A DNA stretch of 64,000 nt, from contig OZ038320.1 of NCBI GenBank assembly GCA_964035795.1, forward strand, positions 4,589,896 to 4,653,895, given 5' to 3'. Below, piece by piece: positions 42,552 to 55,800 of this stretch. The translations under genes and the position numbers were made by a program. Positions within the stretch are counted from its first letter, which is position 1. Each line of letters begins with the position of its first letter. The notes beneath the pieces are model-generated. The model was not told where the DNA came from. It did not search any database and saw nothing but the letters and a program-made list of their open reading frames with translations. The stretch comes from Pterobdella sp. o SKG-2022 (Eukaryota > Annelida > Clitellata > Hirudinida > Piscicolidae).

Positions 42552-45500
42552 TTATTCATCCGTAAAGCTCAATAAATGCGACAGCATATGCAACTTACAG
42601 CAATAGAAGGTATAATGTGTAGAGGATTCATGGAACTTGGGCGAGGGGTAGCGGTGGGCCCAACAAGGATTATAGTTTTTAGGATCCCAATCAATCGATT
42701 TACAATTCTTCTGTGAAACACATGCTTTCAAGCAACCTTCTAAAGTTTTGACTCTCTTTTGATGCACACTCGCATGAGAGTGTGTTTTTGCTAAGCTTTT
42801 ATAAGTACACGAACCTCTATCAGCTATGAAAAAAATATGTTCCACTCAGACTATTAGAATAGTGAGCAAATTTAATTTATTTTTCATACTCTTTTTGTCA
42901 AATACGAATTTTTTTAAAGATGATACCTCCAAACAATACACATTATTTTATATGCTTTAATGATATTGGTAGCACCAAAAACAAAAGGTAACTCACGGCA
43001 TATCAACATGTAAACAGTAAACTTTGGGTGAAACTTAGGTTTTGGATTGCTATGAGTCCAACACTGTTTTACACTGCTAGGGTCCCAATCAATCGCTTTA
43101 CAATCCTTTTGGGCTTTACATGCTTCTTTGCACTTTTCTAAAGAAGAAACACCTTTTTGGTGCCTTCCGTTAGATGTATGACTTTGTCGTTTGGCTACGA
43201 AAAAGCAACCATCTTGTTTTTTAGTTGGAGGTTTGGTTAGTGGTTTGGTTGATAGTTTGGTTGATGGTTTGGTCGGTGGTTTGGTTGATGGTTTGGTTGG
43301 TGGTTTGGTTGATGGTTTCGTTAGAGATTTGGTTGGTTTTTTGGTTAGTGGTTTGGTTGGTGTTTTGTATGTAAATTCAATAGGCGGTACAGTATAATTA
43401 TCTAAAGGTAGTGTGACTAGTGGTTTGATGGGTGGCTGAAAATGTGGCTCATTGCACGAAGTTGGGTCATAATAATCACCTGAATTTGGTGTTTGTTTTT
43501 TGGACTTAAAAATTAAAAGCAATTCTGACACTATCAGTTTCAATGTGGGTTTGAATAAGATTTGTAAGCGCCATGAAATATTACTTTGATATTGCTAAAA
43601 TTACATTAGTTAGACACATTGAAGTATAATAAACTAAAGTTAAATAGTTAATTATTTTAAAAATTTTTATTTTATAAGAATTTCACTCATCCTTGTGTAA
43701 GGCTCAATAAATGTGACAGCACATAAAACTTACAGCAATTGAGAGTGTATTGTGTAAAAGTTTCATGGAGCTCGGGCTTAGGGTTGGTTTGGATCCAGCA
43801 AGATTTGAAGTTGACAGAGTCCCAATCAATCGCTTTACAATACCTATGTGAAACACAAGCTTTCAAGCAATCTTCTAAAGTTTTGACTTCTTTTTGATGC
43901 ACACCCGCATGAGTGTATGAGTTTGCCTTACTTTTATAAGTACACGAACCTCTATCAGCTGCAAAAAAAAATTATTTTCACACTTTGACTATAAAAAAAA
44001 AAATTTTCAGCAATTTTTTTTGACTCTATTTGTCAAAAAAGATTCTTTCAAAAATGAAGCTTTCAAACAATAAAAATTACTTTATTTGGTTTAATGATAT
44101 TGGTACCGCCAAAAACAAAAGGTAACTTACGGCATATCAACATGTATACAGTAGATTTCAAGTGGAAAGTGGATTTGGGATTGGCATTAGTCGAACAGGG
44201 TTTTACATTAGTAGGGTCCCAATCAATCGCTTTACAATCTTTTTGGGCTTTACATGCTTCTTTGCACTTTTCTAAGGAAGACACACGTTTCTGGTGCCTC
44301 CCGTTAGATGTATGACTTTGTCGTTTAGCTACGAAAAAACAACCATCTTGTTTCTTTGTTGTAGGTTTGGTTGTAAATTCGATGGAAGGTACAGTATAAT
44401 TATCTAACGGTAGTGTGGCCGGTGGTTTATTGGAGGGCTGAAATTGCGTCACTTTATTTTCCTTGCATGAATTTGGATCATTCAAATCACCTGAAGTCGA
44501 AATGTTTTGTTGTTGTTTTGGTTGTTTTTTTTCTGTAAGCGTTTATAGCACTATCAACTGTTATGCGGATTTTAATCAAATTTACGTCCACGCAATGTAG
44601 TTTTTATGCAAATACTACTTGGTATTTCTAAAGTTTCATCATTTTAACAACTCAAATTGAAATCAACAAAATTTAGATAAGTAGGAACGTAGAAATGAAT
44701 TAATATATTAAATTCACTAATTCATCTGTAAAACTCAATAAATGCAACTGCTTATACAACTTACAGCAATTGACGGTGTGTTTTGTAGAAGCTTCGTGAA
44801 ACTCGAGTTCGGGATTGGTTTGAAGCCAACAAGTCAAGCTGTCAAGATCCCAATTAATCGCTCTACAAAACCTTTGATAAACACACGATACTAAGCATTC
44901 TTGTAAGGTTTTGATTCCTATTTGATGCATGCCCCCAGAATGGGGGGGAATTTCCTTGCTTTTATAAGTACACGTACCTCTATAAGCTGTGAAAAATAAA
45001 TAGTTTTTCTTTTAGACTGAAACGAAATGTGAAAAAAAAAATTTTTTTAATTTCTGGGTCGTTCGTAGAAGACGATTCTTTTTCAAATAAATGCTCAAAC
45101 TATGCATTTCTTTATTCGGTTTAATGATAATGGTAACAACAAAATCAAAAGGTAACTTACGGCATATCAGCATGTATACAGTAGAATTCGGGTGGAAGAT
45201 GGATTTGGGATTGGCATTAGTCGAACAAGGCTTTACATTAGTAGGGTTCCAATCAATCGCTTTACAATCTTTTTGGGCTTTACATGCTTCTTTGCACTTT
45301 TCTAAAGAAGACACCTTCTTGGTGCCTCCCGTTAGATGTATGACTTTGTCGTTTAGCTAGGTAAAAACAACCATCTTGTTTTTTTGTTGTAAGTTTGGTT
45401 GGTGGTTGGGCTGTAAATTCAATGGAAGGTGCAGAATAAGGTTGTCTTGTCGGTGGTTCGTTTGTGAACCAGACATGCTGCACGTATTGCGCAACGCACA

Positions 45501-45647
45501 ATGTTGGGTCAGTCATATCTATAATTAGTAAGTTCAACATAAATTAATGTGTATAGATTGTTCCAAATGCTACTTACCGCATTCCGACAGTACTTTTGAG
45601 CAGAAAAAGAGTAAGGAAATAAAGATCTTTCTTATATCGGTTGTCAT
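42552..45647 (-). CDS. Secreted protein with six apple/PAN-like domains, seven exons, one frameshift
   Basis: Exons (minus strand): 45647-45578, 45518-45161, 44986-44765, 44490-44131, 43958-43734, 43479-42997, 42823-42552. Every intron is phase 1. Exon 1 is a signal peptide (start MTTDIRKIF, core ISLLFFCSKVLS). Exons 2, 4 and 6 carry a Thr/Pro/Lys linker plus apple domain type a (KKQDGCFFVAKRQSHTSNG, CKEACKAQKDCKAIDWDP); exons 3, 5 and 7 carry type b (RGSCTYKS, CLKACVSQKNCKSIDWDP, ending CC). Each domain has the six-cysteine spacing C-x(~25)-C-x3-C-x5-C-x(~10)-C-x(~16)-C. Such domains bind proteins or carbohydrates extracellularly. The frame-corrected product would be about 663 residues. Exon 2 has a 2-base deletion near 45310 relative to exons 4 and 6, breaking the frame; this could be an error, a polymorphism or gene decay. 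The last exon retains a donor-like GTAAGT, so further exons are possible. Confidence 0.8.
43222..43370. repeat. 12-bp coding minisatellite in the apple-protein linker
   Basis: Units close to GGTTTGGTTGRT (plus strand) repeat about eleven times and encode Lys-Pro-(Pro/Ser/Leu)-Thr on the minus strand, inside exon 6 of the apple gene. Because the unit is a multiple of three, copy-number change lengthens or shortens the linker without breaking the frame. Exons 2 and 4 have much shorter linkers; the broken paralogue at 49.4-49.6 kb has a related Pro-Thr-Gln version. Confidence 0.85.
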
Positions 45648-45678
45648 GGTAGTTGGAGTTACTTGAATGTTTGTTGGG

Positions 45679-45686
45679 TTTTTATA
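45679..45686 (-). promoter_or_regulatory. TATA box of the apple-domain gene
   Basis: TATAAAAA on the minus strand begins 39 bases upstream of the start codon at 45647, implying transcription starts only about 10 bases before the ATG. The paralogue at 49745 has ACATAAAAAAC at a comparable place, i.e. a damaged TATA. Confidence 0.55.
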
Positions 45687-46984
45687 GGCAAATTCTTAAT
45701 GAAATTATTGATAAGTATTCAAAACTTTTCAGTTCAAATTTAATTACGTGATTAAATAAAACTGCATTTGATTATTGTTATTGATTAATATTTGGCTATA
45801 AATATGTTTGTACTTTTAATGTTTATTCTTTCAGCCTTATGTTTTCAATCGTTTTATCTGTTTTAAGCATTCCAAAAATTTTTGATTAATTTGTCAAACT
45901 TTCCATGATGTTGAAACTATTTGGAAAATTTTTTGTTAGATAAAAATAAAACACAACTTATCAAAATTTGTATCACAATGTATCAAAAATAATATCGAAT
46001 TAGGTTCTTTCTTATAATTTTGAAAAAAGCAATTTTTGGCAGTTTTTTTAAAAATTTTTTAATAAACTCAATAAATATCTCAATTGAAAAGGGACATATA
46101 TATTCCAAAATAAAAAAGGAATTCACTAAAATTGTGTATAACGTAGCCTGCTCAAATGATCTATTAGTACTCTTAATCATCGAAAAGGTGAAACAAAATG
46201 AGTTTAAACCTAAAAAAAGTTCATTGTGATATAATTATTGAGAAAATAAAAAAATTGTTTTGGGAAGCTTTTCATTTTTATAAATGTATCACATACTTTT
46301 GCAGTCTATCTGAACTTACAAGGAAACCTTGAAGACTTAAACCTCGAATGCCAAGATAAGATTTCAATACAGAATAAAGAATCAACTTGAAAGAAACTAA
46401 AATATTTTATTCCGTTTTTCCAGAGAAAAACTACAGTTTTAAATACATATTTGATATAATTGTGCTTCCAAATATTTCTCATAACACAGCGTTAGTTGAA
46501 TTTTAAATTTTTAATGGAAAATGATAACGGATTAGTAGCAAAGCATTTTTTTGTAATAATTGTCGACATCAACAGGTTAATTAAAGATGCACAATTAAAT
46601 TAACACCAGCCATGCCCGTGGTCATGCTACCAAAAGTCCATGCTGAAGATTTTATCGTTGTTTCTGTACAATAAGAAATATTTTATTTCAACTGTCTCAT
46701 AAATAGTTCCGTGAAGATTAGAAACTTCGAGTTTTATTAGTGTACAACTAATAATAGCTGTCATGAGTATATTAATTGGAAGAGCCAACAGTTCGACTAA
46801 AACCGAGGTTCTTTCATGAAGCTTTGAAAAAACAAGCAAGTTAGTTAAATTCTGAGATGTTGAAAGTGCTCATTTAACCAAGTAGTTTTTGATGGCGTAA
46901 AAAACATTAGCGCAATAAAGCTCTTGATTCAATCAAATGAGTTAATTGGCAAAGAAACCCTCATCATGAGCTTCATTGTAAGTA
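45687..46984. other. AT-rich intergenic DNA
   Basis: Upstream region of the apple-domain gene. Overlapping open frames at 45983-46229 on both strands have no domain. No other feature seen. Confidence 0.45.
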
Positions 46985-47142
46985 GGTAAGCGTTTTTCTT
47001 CTAGATCAAAACGTTTGCTACAAATTTAATGGGGCAAAAACACACTGTGGAACAGGTGCTAATAGTCTACCCAAGCGGGATTGAGCCCGATAACTTTAGG
47101 TAATTAGTCTAATGCTCTGCCTCTGAGCTATACGGGCCGACA
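46985..47142 (-). mobile_element. tRNA-derived SINE, copy 2
   Basis: Minus strand: TCGGCCCGTATAGCTCAGAG, anticodon arm TTAGACTAATTACCTAA, B box GGGCTCAATCCCGC, then TAGCACCTGTTCCACAGTGT, ATTAAATTTGTAGCAAACG, TTTGATCTAGAAG and AAACGCTTACC. This is the best preserved tRNA-like head in the window. The 3' end has lost the TATAAATA segment. Confidence 0.85.
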
Positions 47143-48753
<1,611 letters not shown>

Positions 48754-48920
48754 GAGCCTATAAAGCACCTCTTACGCAACGTTTGGAGGCGCTCCGCTAT
48801 GAACTGCTTGTAATAAGTTTTGAGGTTCTTATTAACTAGAATTGTTTTTGTACTTTCTTGTTCTACACTTTCATAGAATAAAGTTACTCATTTCCACAAG
48901 GTAACTCTAGAAAAACTAAA
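48754..48920 (-). mobile_element. 5'-truncated L2-type LINE 3' end
   Basis: Minus strand: CAAGCAGTTCATAGCGGAGC (48793-48812), then GCGCCTCCAAACGTTGCGTA and AGAGGTGCTTTATAGG, closely matching the last ~60 bases of the LINE at 39.0 kb. The stem AGCGCCTC/GAGGTGCT is kept with one G-U wobble. Upstream bases to about 48920 retain ORF-end-like sequence (frame with NLKTY-type residues). It is followed by the TTAC array, and its 5' truncation point falls inside an apple-domain exon relic. Confidence 0.75.
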
Positions 48921-49745
48921 CTAAATGCCGTATATGAGCTTTTGATGCACGCCGTTTAAAGAATAGGTTTCTGCTTTGGCTTCAAAAGGACACGCCCCTC
49001 TATGTGCTGTGGTTGTATAAAAAACAAGAGATATTTCAGGAATTGCAATACAAAACAAAATCTAAAAAAATCCGGAAATTGAAAAAAAAGATGAATACTC
49101 TATACATAAAAACGCCGATTAATTTGGATCAAATAATACAAAAAACAATAAAAAATAAATAAGAATTAGAAAAAAACTTACAGCATAGCAAAGAGTAGTG
49201 GGTAAAAGTTTTGTGTTCGACGGGTAGGGGCAAGACATGAGTCTAACACGAGTTTACATTGGTAGGGTCCCAATCAATCGCTTTACATCTCTTTTGCTTC
49301 TTACATGTTTCCTTGCATTTCTCTAGAGTATTGACACCCTTTTGGTTCACTCCACCCTTTGAATGAATTTTTACTCTGGGTACAAAAAAACAGTTGTCCC
49401 GGTTTTCAAATTCTCGAAGAGGTCGTTTTTTAAGAGGTTGAATGGTTGGTTTGGTAGGTGGTTGAGTTGGAGGTTGGGTAGGTGGTTGAGTGGGTGGTTT
49501 GATAGGTGGATTGGTAGGTGGCTGGATAGGTAGATGAGTGGGAAGTTGAGTGGTAGGTCGGGGGAAAAATGGAAACGAAAAAGGGTATTCACAATTGATA
49601 TAATAACCGTATTCCCCTAAAAATAACATGTTGAAAATTAATAGGTATTTATCAACCATTCAGGAGTTTTTTTACCGCAAAATGATAGAACTTTAGAAAA
49701 GAAAAAAAGAAAAAAAATAAAAAGATTCATTTTTTTGGTTGTCAT
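48921..49745 (-). pseudogene. Broken paralogue of the apple-domain gene
   Basis: Exon 1 (49745-49676) has exactly the same length (70 bases), phase and signal-peptide pattern (start MTTKKMNLF, end FFSKVLSFC) as exon 1 of the gene at 45647. Exon 2 (49616-49182) has a Pro/Thr/Gln linker and a type-a apple domain (GVNTLEKCKETCKKQKRCKA, AIDWDPTNVNSC), but TGG of the conserved Cys-Trp pair has become TAG at 49243-49245; homologous sequence continues past the stop to HYSLLCC and the donor GTAAGT. A third exon relic (about 49010-48921; HRGACPFEAKAE, NGVHQK) stops after its first third where LINE sequence begins. The nonsense change and the truncation together indicate a pseudogene, though a short secreted product ending in one partial domain cannot be excluded. 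Confidence 0.8.
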
Positions 49746-50300
49746 AACTGTTGATTTAATCGCAGTTTTTTATGTGTATTCATAAGCGAATTCTTAATAA
49801 GTTTAGTGATATTTAATTAGATTATTTTAGTTCAAGTTTACTTATGTGGCCACATGGAACTGTATCTGATTATTGTTATTGATCAATAAAGTTGTTTGCA
49901 CTTATAATAGTACCACTAAATAAGATGAAATTTTTCGATAGTTAAATCAACTCGAAAATTTTATGGCTAGTTTTGAAAAATTAGCATTTCTATTGAGTGT
50001 TTTAAAAAGAATTCCTCAAAAAAATTTTTACTAATATTTTAATAATAAAGGAAAATATTATGAGATTCGAAAGTAACATGATTGGTGATCTATTTGAGTT
50101 TGCAATGTTTTGGACAATTGAACTAAATGGCTTCAAACCGAAAATTTTTCAGTGTGATATGATTAATACAAAAATAGAAAATCTATCGATATTTGAATCT
50201 GAAATGCACCAACATATCAATAGTATTGATGAAGTTTGAACATTTGTGACAATTAAAATAAACTAACATTGCAATCCATTTCTGGTAACAAATGGTGTAG
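49746..50300. other. AT-rich intergenic DNA
   Basis: Upstream of the apple pseudogene; minus-strand ACATAAAAAAC near 49770 may be its decayed TATA box. Nothing else seen. Confidence 0.4.
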
Positions 50301-52215
50301 ATGTGTTGTGGTGTACTGGTGTATTGTTATGTGTTCTCATGTGTCTAGCCCGATTTGCCTTATTTCTCCAGAGCACACTCACCCACATTTGAACCTCTTG
50401 CTATCGACCTCTTTTCTCTTATACGTTTTTTGATGGTTCTTCCAAGTCGCTTTTGGTTGAAGATTCTTCGAAAGTGTACACAGGTTATTTCAATTGGAGT
50501 TTGCAGCATTTTGTGCATTATTTTCTTTTGTATCGCCACACCTGCTTTGCTTTTGCAATTTTTGCAACCCCCTTCTGCCTCACATGTGAATTCAGTGGTT
50601 AAATGTGTCACAGGTACGTGTAGTGTTTCTCTGCCAGGTAGACGTCGATTTTCACTTTTCTGGTTCTGGTGTCTTTGCTGACATTCGTACATTTTCAGCC
50701 ACTTCCTTCGATAGTTGACCTCGGAGTTCCACCTTTTACGATTTGTGACTATTTTTTGCAAGTTCTCATGAGGGATTGCTGCATCCGTTAGGAGTTTGCG
50801 CCAGTAGCTGAGTGTCGTTTGTTGTCTTCTCCTTGCTTTTGTGAGACCCTCCAGTTCGGCATTCCAGCCAAGTACTATTCTCTTTACCAATCTGTTGTCG
50901 GGTAGACGCACAACATGGCCTATGCACCTGAGATGAGCTATTTTTATTTTAGTACGGATGCTCTTTACTCCAAGTTGGCGTCTTACGTTCCACATGTTCA
51001 CATGTTTCTCCTCCATTTCTCTTAACGGAACTTTGTTACCACTACCCCATATCAATCTATACCTCTTGTACATTGCTTTCTGCAGTTGTTTCATCTCTGA
51101 CTTGTAGAACGGTCTTGTGTTACAGTTAAAAAGCATAGTGCTTTCTACACAAGTATCCAGTACTAAAGCCTGTGTTCTCTTACTCAGTCGACTACTGGTA
51201 AAATGCTTCCTAATCCTAGCAAAGATCAGTGCCCCTTTTCTCAAGCGTTGGTAAATGTCCTTTTCTCTACCGAGGTATACTCCGAGCATTTTGATATTTT
51301 TTGCTTCCATTTTTCCTAACCTGGCTCTTTCCTTCTTGGCATCATTTGTTCTCTTCTCAAACAACGCTAAACTTTCCTTGATAAACTGGGTCGCCTCATC
51401 TACCTCGCACGCTTTTCCAAGAACTGTGGTGTCATCCGCGAATAGCGACTCCGTGATGTACATTGTGTTGTTTTCTTAGTAATAATTATCTACGTTTTGT
51501 TGTGGGGGAAACTCGTGTTTGGACCTCCATGACCACTTCACTCTAGACTCTCAGCATCTAAACTTCGCCGCTTCCTCTCTCTTCTGTTGGTATGTCCTGG
51601 TTGGTGCTTGGGGATAAATATTAAAAAGTATCGGTAAAGATGCGCAACCTTCACAAAGGCCTTTCTGGGGTTAAAAGGTGCTGCTATCTGATGTGCTGCC
51701 TTTTACCTTGAATGCAATAAACTCATGAAGATCTTCCAGTTTGTCAATGAACGAGTCAGGCATGTTGTAATGTTTTAGCAGCCTCCACAATATGAGCTTA
51801 TTAACTCTTGGGTATGCCTTCCTTAAGCCCAATAGAACTATCTTGGTTTCATTCTCGCTCATGCGATCACCTCCGCAGGTCTGAAGCTTTAGTTCGTTTT
51901 TCTGAAGTCGTATGAAGATCTGTGTCGCGTCTGCTGTTGATCGATTCTGTCGAAATCCTGCTTAATTCTCATCCAATACTCCCACTTTTTCAGTCCAGTC
52001 CCGAAGCCTTTTTGCCATTATTTTTGTCAGTACTCTGCTCGTGAAAAATATCAGGCAAATAACCCGGTAGTTATTTTTGTGTGGTCTGTCACCTTTTTTG
52101 AATAGAGAGAGTATGATGCCAGACCATCGATTCTTCCCATTTCCATGAGCGGTGTTTATACATACCACTTATTACCTCATAAAGCTTGCTCTTGATCTTT
52201 GGTAACGTTGCCGTT
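50300..52215 (-). mobile_element. Non-LTR retrotransposon with C-terminal zinc finger, 3' part
   Basis: Minus strand, right to left: FKKGDRPHKNNYRVICLIFF and LDEN (52168-51962), AGFRQNRST in a shifted frame, VLLGLRKAYPRVNKLILWRL (51862-51671, motif A region), GLCEGCASLPILFNIYPQA, then LFADDTTVLGKACEVDEATQ opening the frame 51463-50360. The 367-residue C-terminal frame continues through a thumb-like region (IWGSGNKVPLREMEEKHVNM, HLRCIGHVVRLPDNRLVKRI, WNSEVNYRRKW) to FTCEAEGGCKNCKSKAG, a degenerate C2H2 finger, and a basic tail. Several stops and frameshifts separate the pieces. Its 5' half lies at 56.6-59.2 kb, beyond an inserted RTE element. The clade is not recognised with certainty. Confidence 0.75.
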
Positions 52216-52355
52216 AGAAATGGTCATTAAGTTTATCGCTGCTATATTGTTTACCTTTTTATAGGATTTAATTAGTTTCATTACTTTATTTAAATAAAAA
52301 TGGGTTAAGTAATTTTTGATAAACCTTTTGATGTAAAAATTTTAGGTTTTTTCAA

Positions 52356-52864
52356 AGTTTTATTTAAATAAGCTTTTGTTTACGGACAATTACTCCTTTT
52401 CTCCTCGCGGGTAAGTAAATATTTATCATAAACTGTTCATTTAAAGTATTGTAACTATTTGTTTATTCATGATTATTTTTGGCCTATAGAATAGCTAATT
52501 GAAAAAAAAGAAAGAGGGTTGGTATATACATATTCTAATTAAATCTGCTTTTGTACGTTATATTTGAAATTCTTTTGTGGTTTAATTTCAAGTATTTCTG
52601 TGCGTCTGCACGTTTTATTTAAATAAGCTTTTGTTTACGGACAATTACTCCTTTTCTCCTCGCGGGTAAGTAAATATTTATCATAAACTGTTCATTTAAA
52701 GTATTGTAACTATTTGTTTATTCATGATTATTTTTGGCCTATAGAATAGCTAATTGAAAAAAAAGAAAGAGGGTTGGTATATACATATTCTAATTAAATC
52801 TGCTTTTGTACGTTATATTTGAAATTCTTTTGTGGTTTAATTTCAAGTATTTCTGTGCGTCTGC
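52356..52864 (+). repeat. Two tandem ~255-bp units
   Basis: The segment starting TTTTATTTAAATAAGC at 52356 and ending GTGCGTCTGC near 52609 repeats almost base for base from 52612 to 52864. Shared internal marks include TTTACGGACAATTACTCC, CTCCTCGCGGGTAAG and AAAGAAAGAGGGTTGG. The pair immediately precedes the RTE-type LINE and may be its 5' promoter monomers. Confidence 0.93.
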
Positions 52865-55800
52865 TCTAAGTGCAGGGGTTTTTTTTTACAATAATTTATT
52901 TATTTAATATTAAGTATAAATCATTATCATTAGTCATTTTAAGCAAAGGAGGATGGACGAATTGAATATCCGTAAATAAACAATAATAAAATTTACAAGG
53001 AAATAAATTTAATCATTTGAAATTAAATTATGTATTTAGTGTTTGATTCGGAACGTTACCAAAGATCATTCTCTATTATGCTTTTAATTTTATTTGTTTA
53101 TTTATTTTTTAGTATATTTGTTCTAAGTTAATTATTTCTGTTCATTATTTTATTTTAGTCAATTGATTACTACCAGTAGTTATATACTTTTTATATATTT
53201 TTTCTCAAATCTTTTTTTAACCTTGATAGCTATATACCTTGATATTACTTGTTAATTAGTGTATTTCATAATCATTATCTTCTAGTTTTATGTATTCATT
53301 TTATTTATTTATAATCTTTTGTTTTTGTAAAACTTCAATATTATATTATTTATCGTTTTCTTTGTCATCAGTACTATATATTTCTGCCTCTGCGTCTGCG
53401 GAAATTCCACAGCAAGCAGTTCATCTCTATCTAAAGAGTAAACCTCAAATTCTGCTTTTTCCACATAGGAAGCAGTAGTTTCTTTTTGCCATACATCAAA
53501 ATACCGATGCTATGGTGATGGAAATATTCTTGGCTACAACTGTAGGCAACGTTGTTCGAGTTAGAAGAGTAACATGTGAAGTTTTAGGAGTTGCGACCCT
53601 AAATCTCATCCAGGAATGAAAAACTCTATGACTAAACAAAAAAATATACCCCCATACCGCATCGCTCGTCGCGCGAGTGAACAAGGACCGCGTCCTCCAA
53701 CGAAGCATCAGGCTGGAATCAAAAAATGTGCTACTGGTGAAAACCTCTTACCATAAACTAAACAAAAAGAATCTTTATTGAATTGTAGATTAACAAAAAA
53801 TATAGCAACAATAAACATTAGATCTTTAAAGAATAATTCACCAACTGTATGAATTAACATACTTATCTAGTAAATACAATGTAGATATAACCTGTATACA
53901 AGAACACAAGTTAAATTATCTAGAATAAACAATAAGATACTGCAATACTGAAAACGACTGGACACTCGTTACAAGCCCTGCAGAAAAGGTAACAAACAAC
54001 GCTACCATTAGAGAAGTTGGTATGTTTATAAGCCCTAAGGCTTACCAATCTTTAGTGAACGTTGAATCAATCAGCCCACGAATCATGGTCGCGACCTTTA
54101 ATGGAAACCCAAAAACAACTGTGATATCATGCTACAATCCTACAAATTGCTTCGACGAATTAGAAATACAAAACATTTACCATCAATTGACAGATTCAAT
54201 CGAAAATATTCCTAAACCTAATGTGCTAATTATAGGAGGTGATATAAACGCTAAAATTGACAATAATAAATGTTTAGGCAACAGCTACCATAATTATACA
54301 AACAGAAATGGCGAGTATTTATTATATCTAACAATCGACTGTGGTCTAATCAATATTTTTCCAAAGTCTCAAAAAAATAAAGGAAATTTATGGACTTTCA
54401 TTTATCCAAACGGAACCAGAAGTCAACTTGACTATATTCTTATTAACAGAAAGTGGAAAAATAATTCTATTGACTGTCGATCGTTCAACACATACTCACC
54501 TCTTGAATCAAATCACAGGGTATGTACCGCAAAGATCAGATTGTCTCTAAAATCAAATATCTCAAAAAGCAAAAAAACAATGACTCATGATTGGTCAAAA
54601 TTGTTAAATGATGCTGTAGAAATCAGAAACCGATTTGAACAACTACAAAACCTCAATCCTGATAACTTTTCAAAAAACGATATTCATGAAAATATAATAA
54701 AAGCTCACGCTAAAGCTGCTGAAAAATATGTCCCAAAAAAAATCAAACCAAAAAGAGATTTGCCATGGGAAAACGATGTGGTTTTCAAAGAGGGAAATGA
54801 GCTGAACGAAGCTTTCAAACGCAAGAAAGAAAAAAACGATCTTGCAAACACCCTACTTGTGGAAAAAGCTAAAAAAGATCTAAACCATGCTTATGATAAA
54901 GAACAAAAAAATTACGTGGAAGGCAAAATAAAGGAAATCAAAGATGCGCACATAAATCACCATTCTAGACTAGTATGGGATAGGGTGAATGAAGTGACGA
55001 GAAGAAAAGGCCCAAAACGTGGTCGAATCAAAACAAGCAATACAGAAGAACGTTTTGCTATTTGGAAAGATCACTTTCAAAAGCTTCTCGAACAATCACC
55101 GGAGATAGATGATCAACCTGTACCAAAAATATTCAATACTTTCCCAATTAAAACTGGTGAATTTACTGCAATCGAGCTTCAAGCTTCCATAAAGTCTTTT
55201 CAAAATAACAAAGCTACTGGCTTTGATAATATACCAATAGAAACATGAAAAACAGGCTGTATGAACGAACTATTAAATGTATGCAACAAAACATATCTTG
55301 GTGACGCACCAAGCTGCTGGCTACAAGGTACAATCTTATGTTCCAAAAAAGTGAGACTTGAGTATAGCCAGTAATTATCGAGGAATAAATCTATCTTTGT
55401 CAGCATCCAAAATATACAATAAAATGTTGCTCAATAGAATACGTCCAATTTTAGACGAAAAGTTGAGAGCAAACCAAATTGGCTTCAGCCCTGGTCGATC
55501 CACTCTTGCTCAAATCCTCACGCTGAGAAGAATAATCGAAGGAGTCAAGTCAAAAACATTACCGCAGTTATGATTTTTGTGGATTTCCATAAAGCTTTTG
55601 ATTCAATTCATAGAGGAAATTTAATGGAAATACTAAAAGCATATGGCATTTCTCTTCTATATAAAAACACTACTGCTAAAGTTATTTCCCCAGATGGTGA
55701 TACAAGTTTTTTTCCAATTCATGCAGGAGTTTTGCAGGGAGATATACTAGCACTCTACCTGTTCATAATAGTAGTAGATTATGCAATGAAAACAGCAATC

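Noticed and set aside
43191..45360. Plus-strand frames at 43191, 44094 and 45091
   Set aside because: They are antisense shadows of the apple-domain exons, which have signal peptide, matching phases and cysteine patterns on the minus strand.
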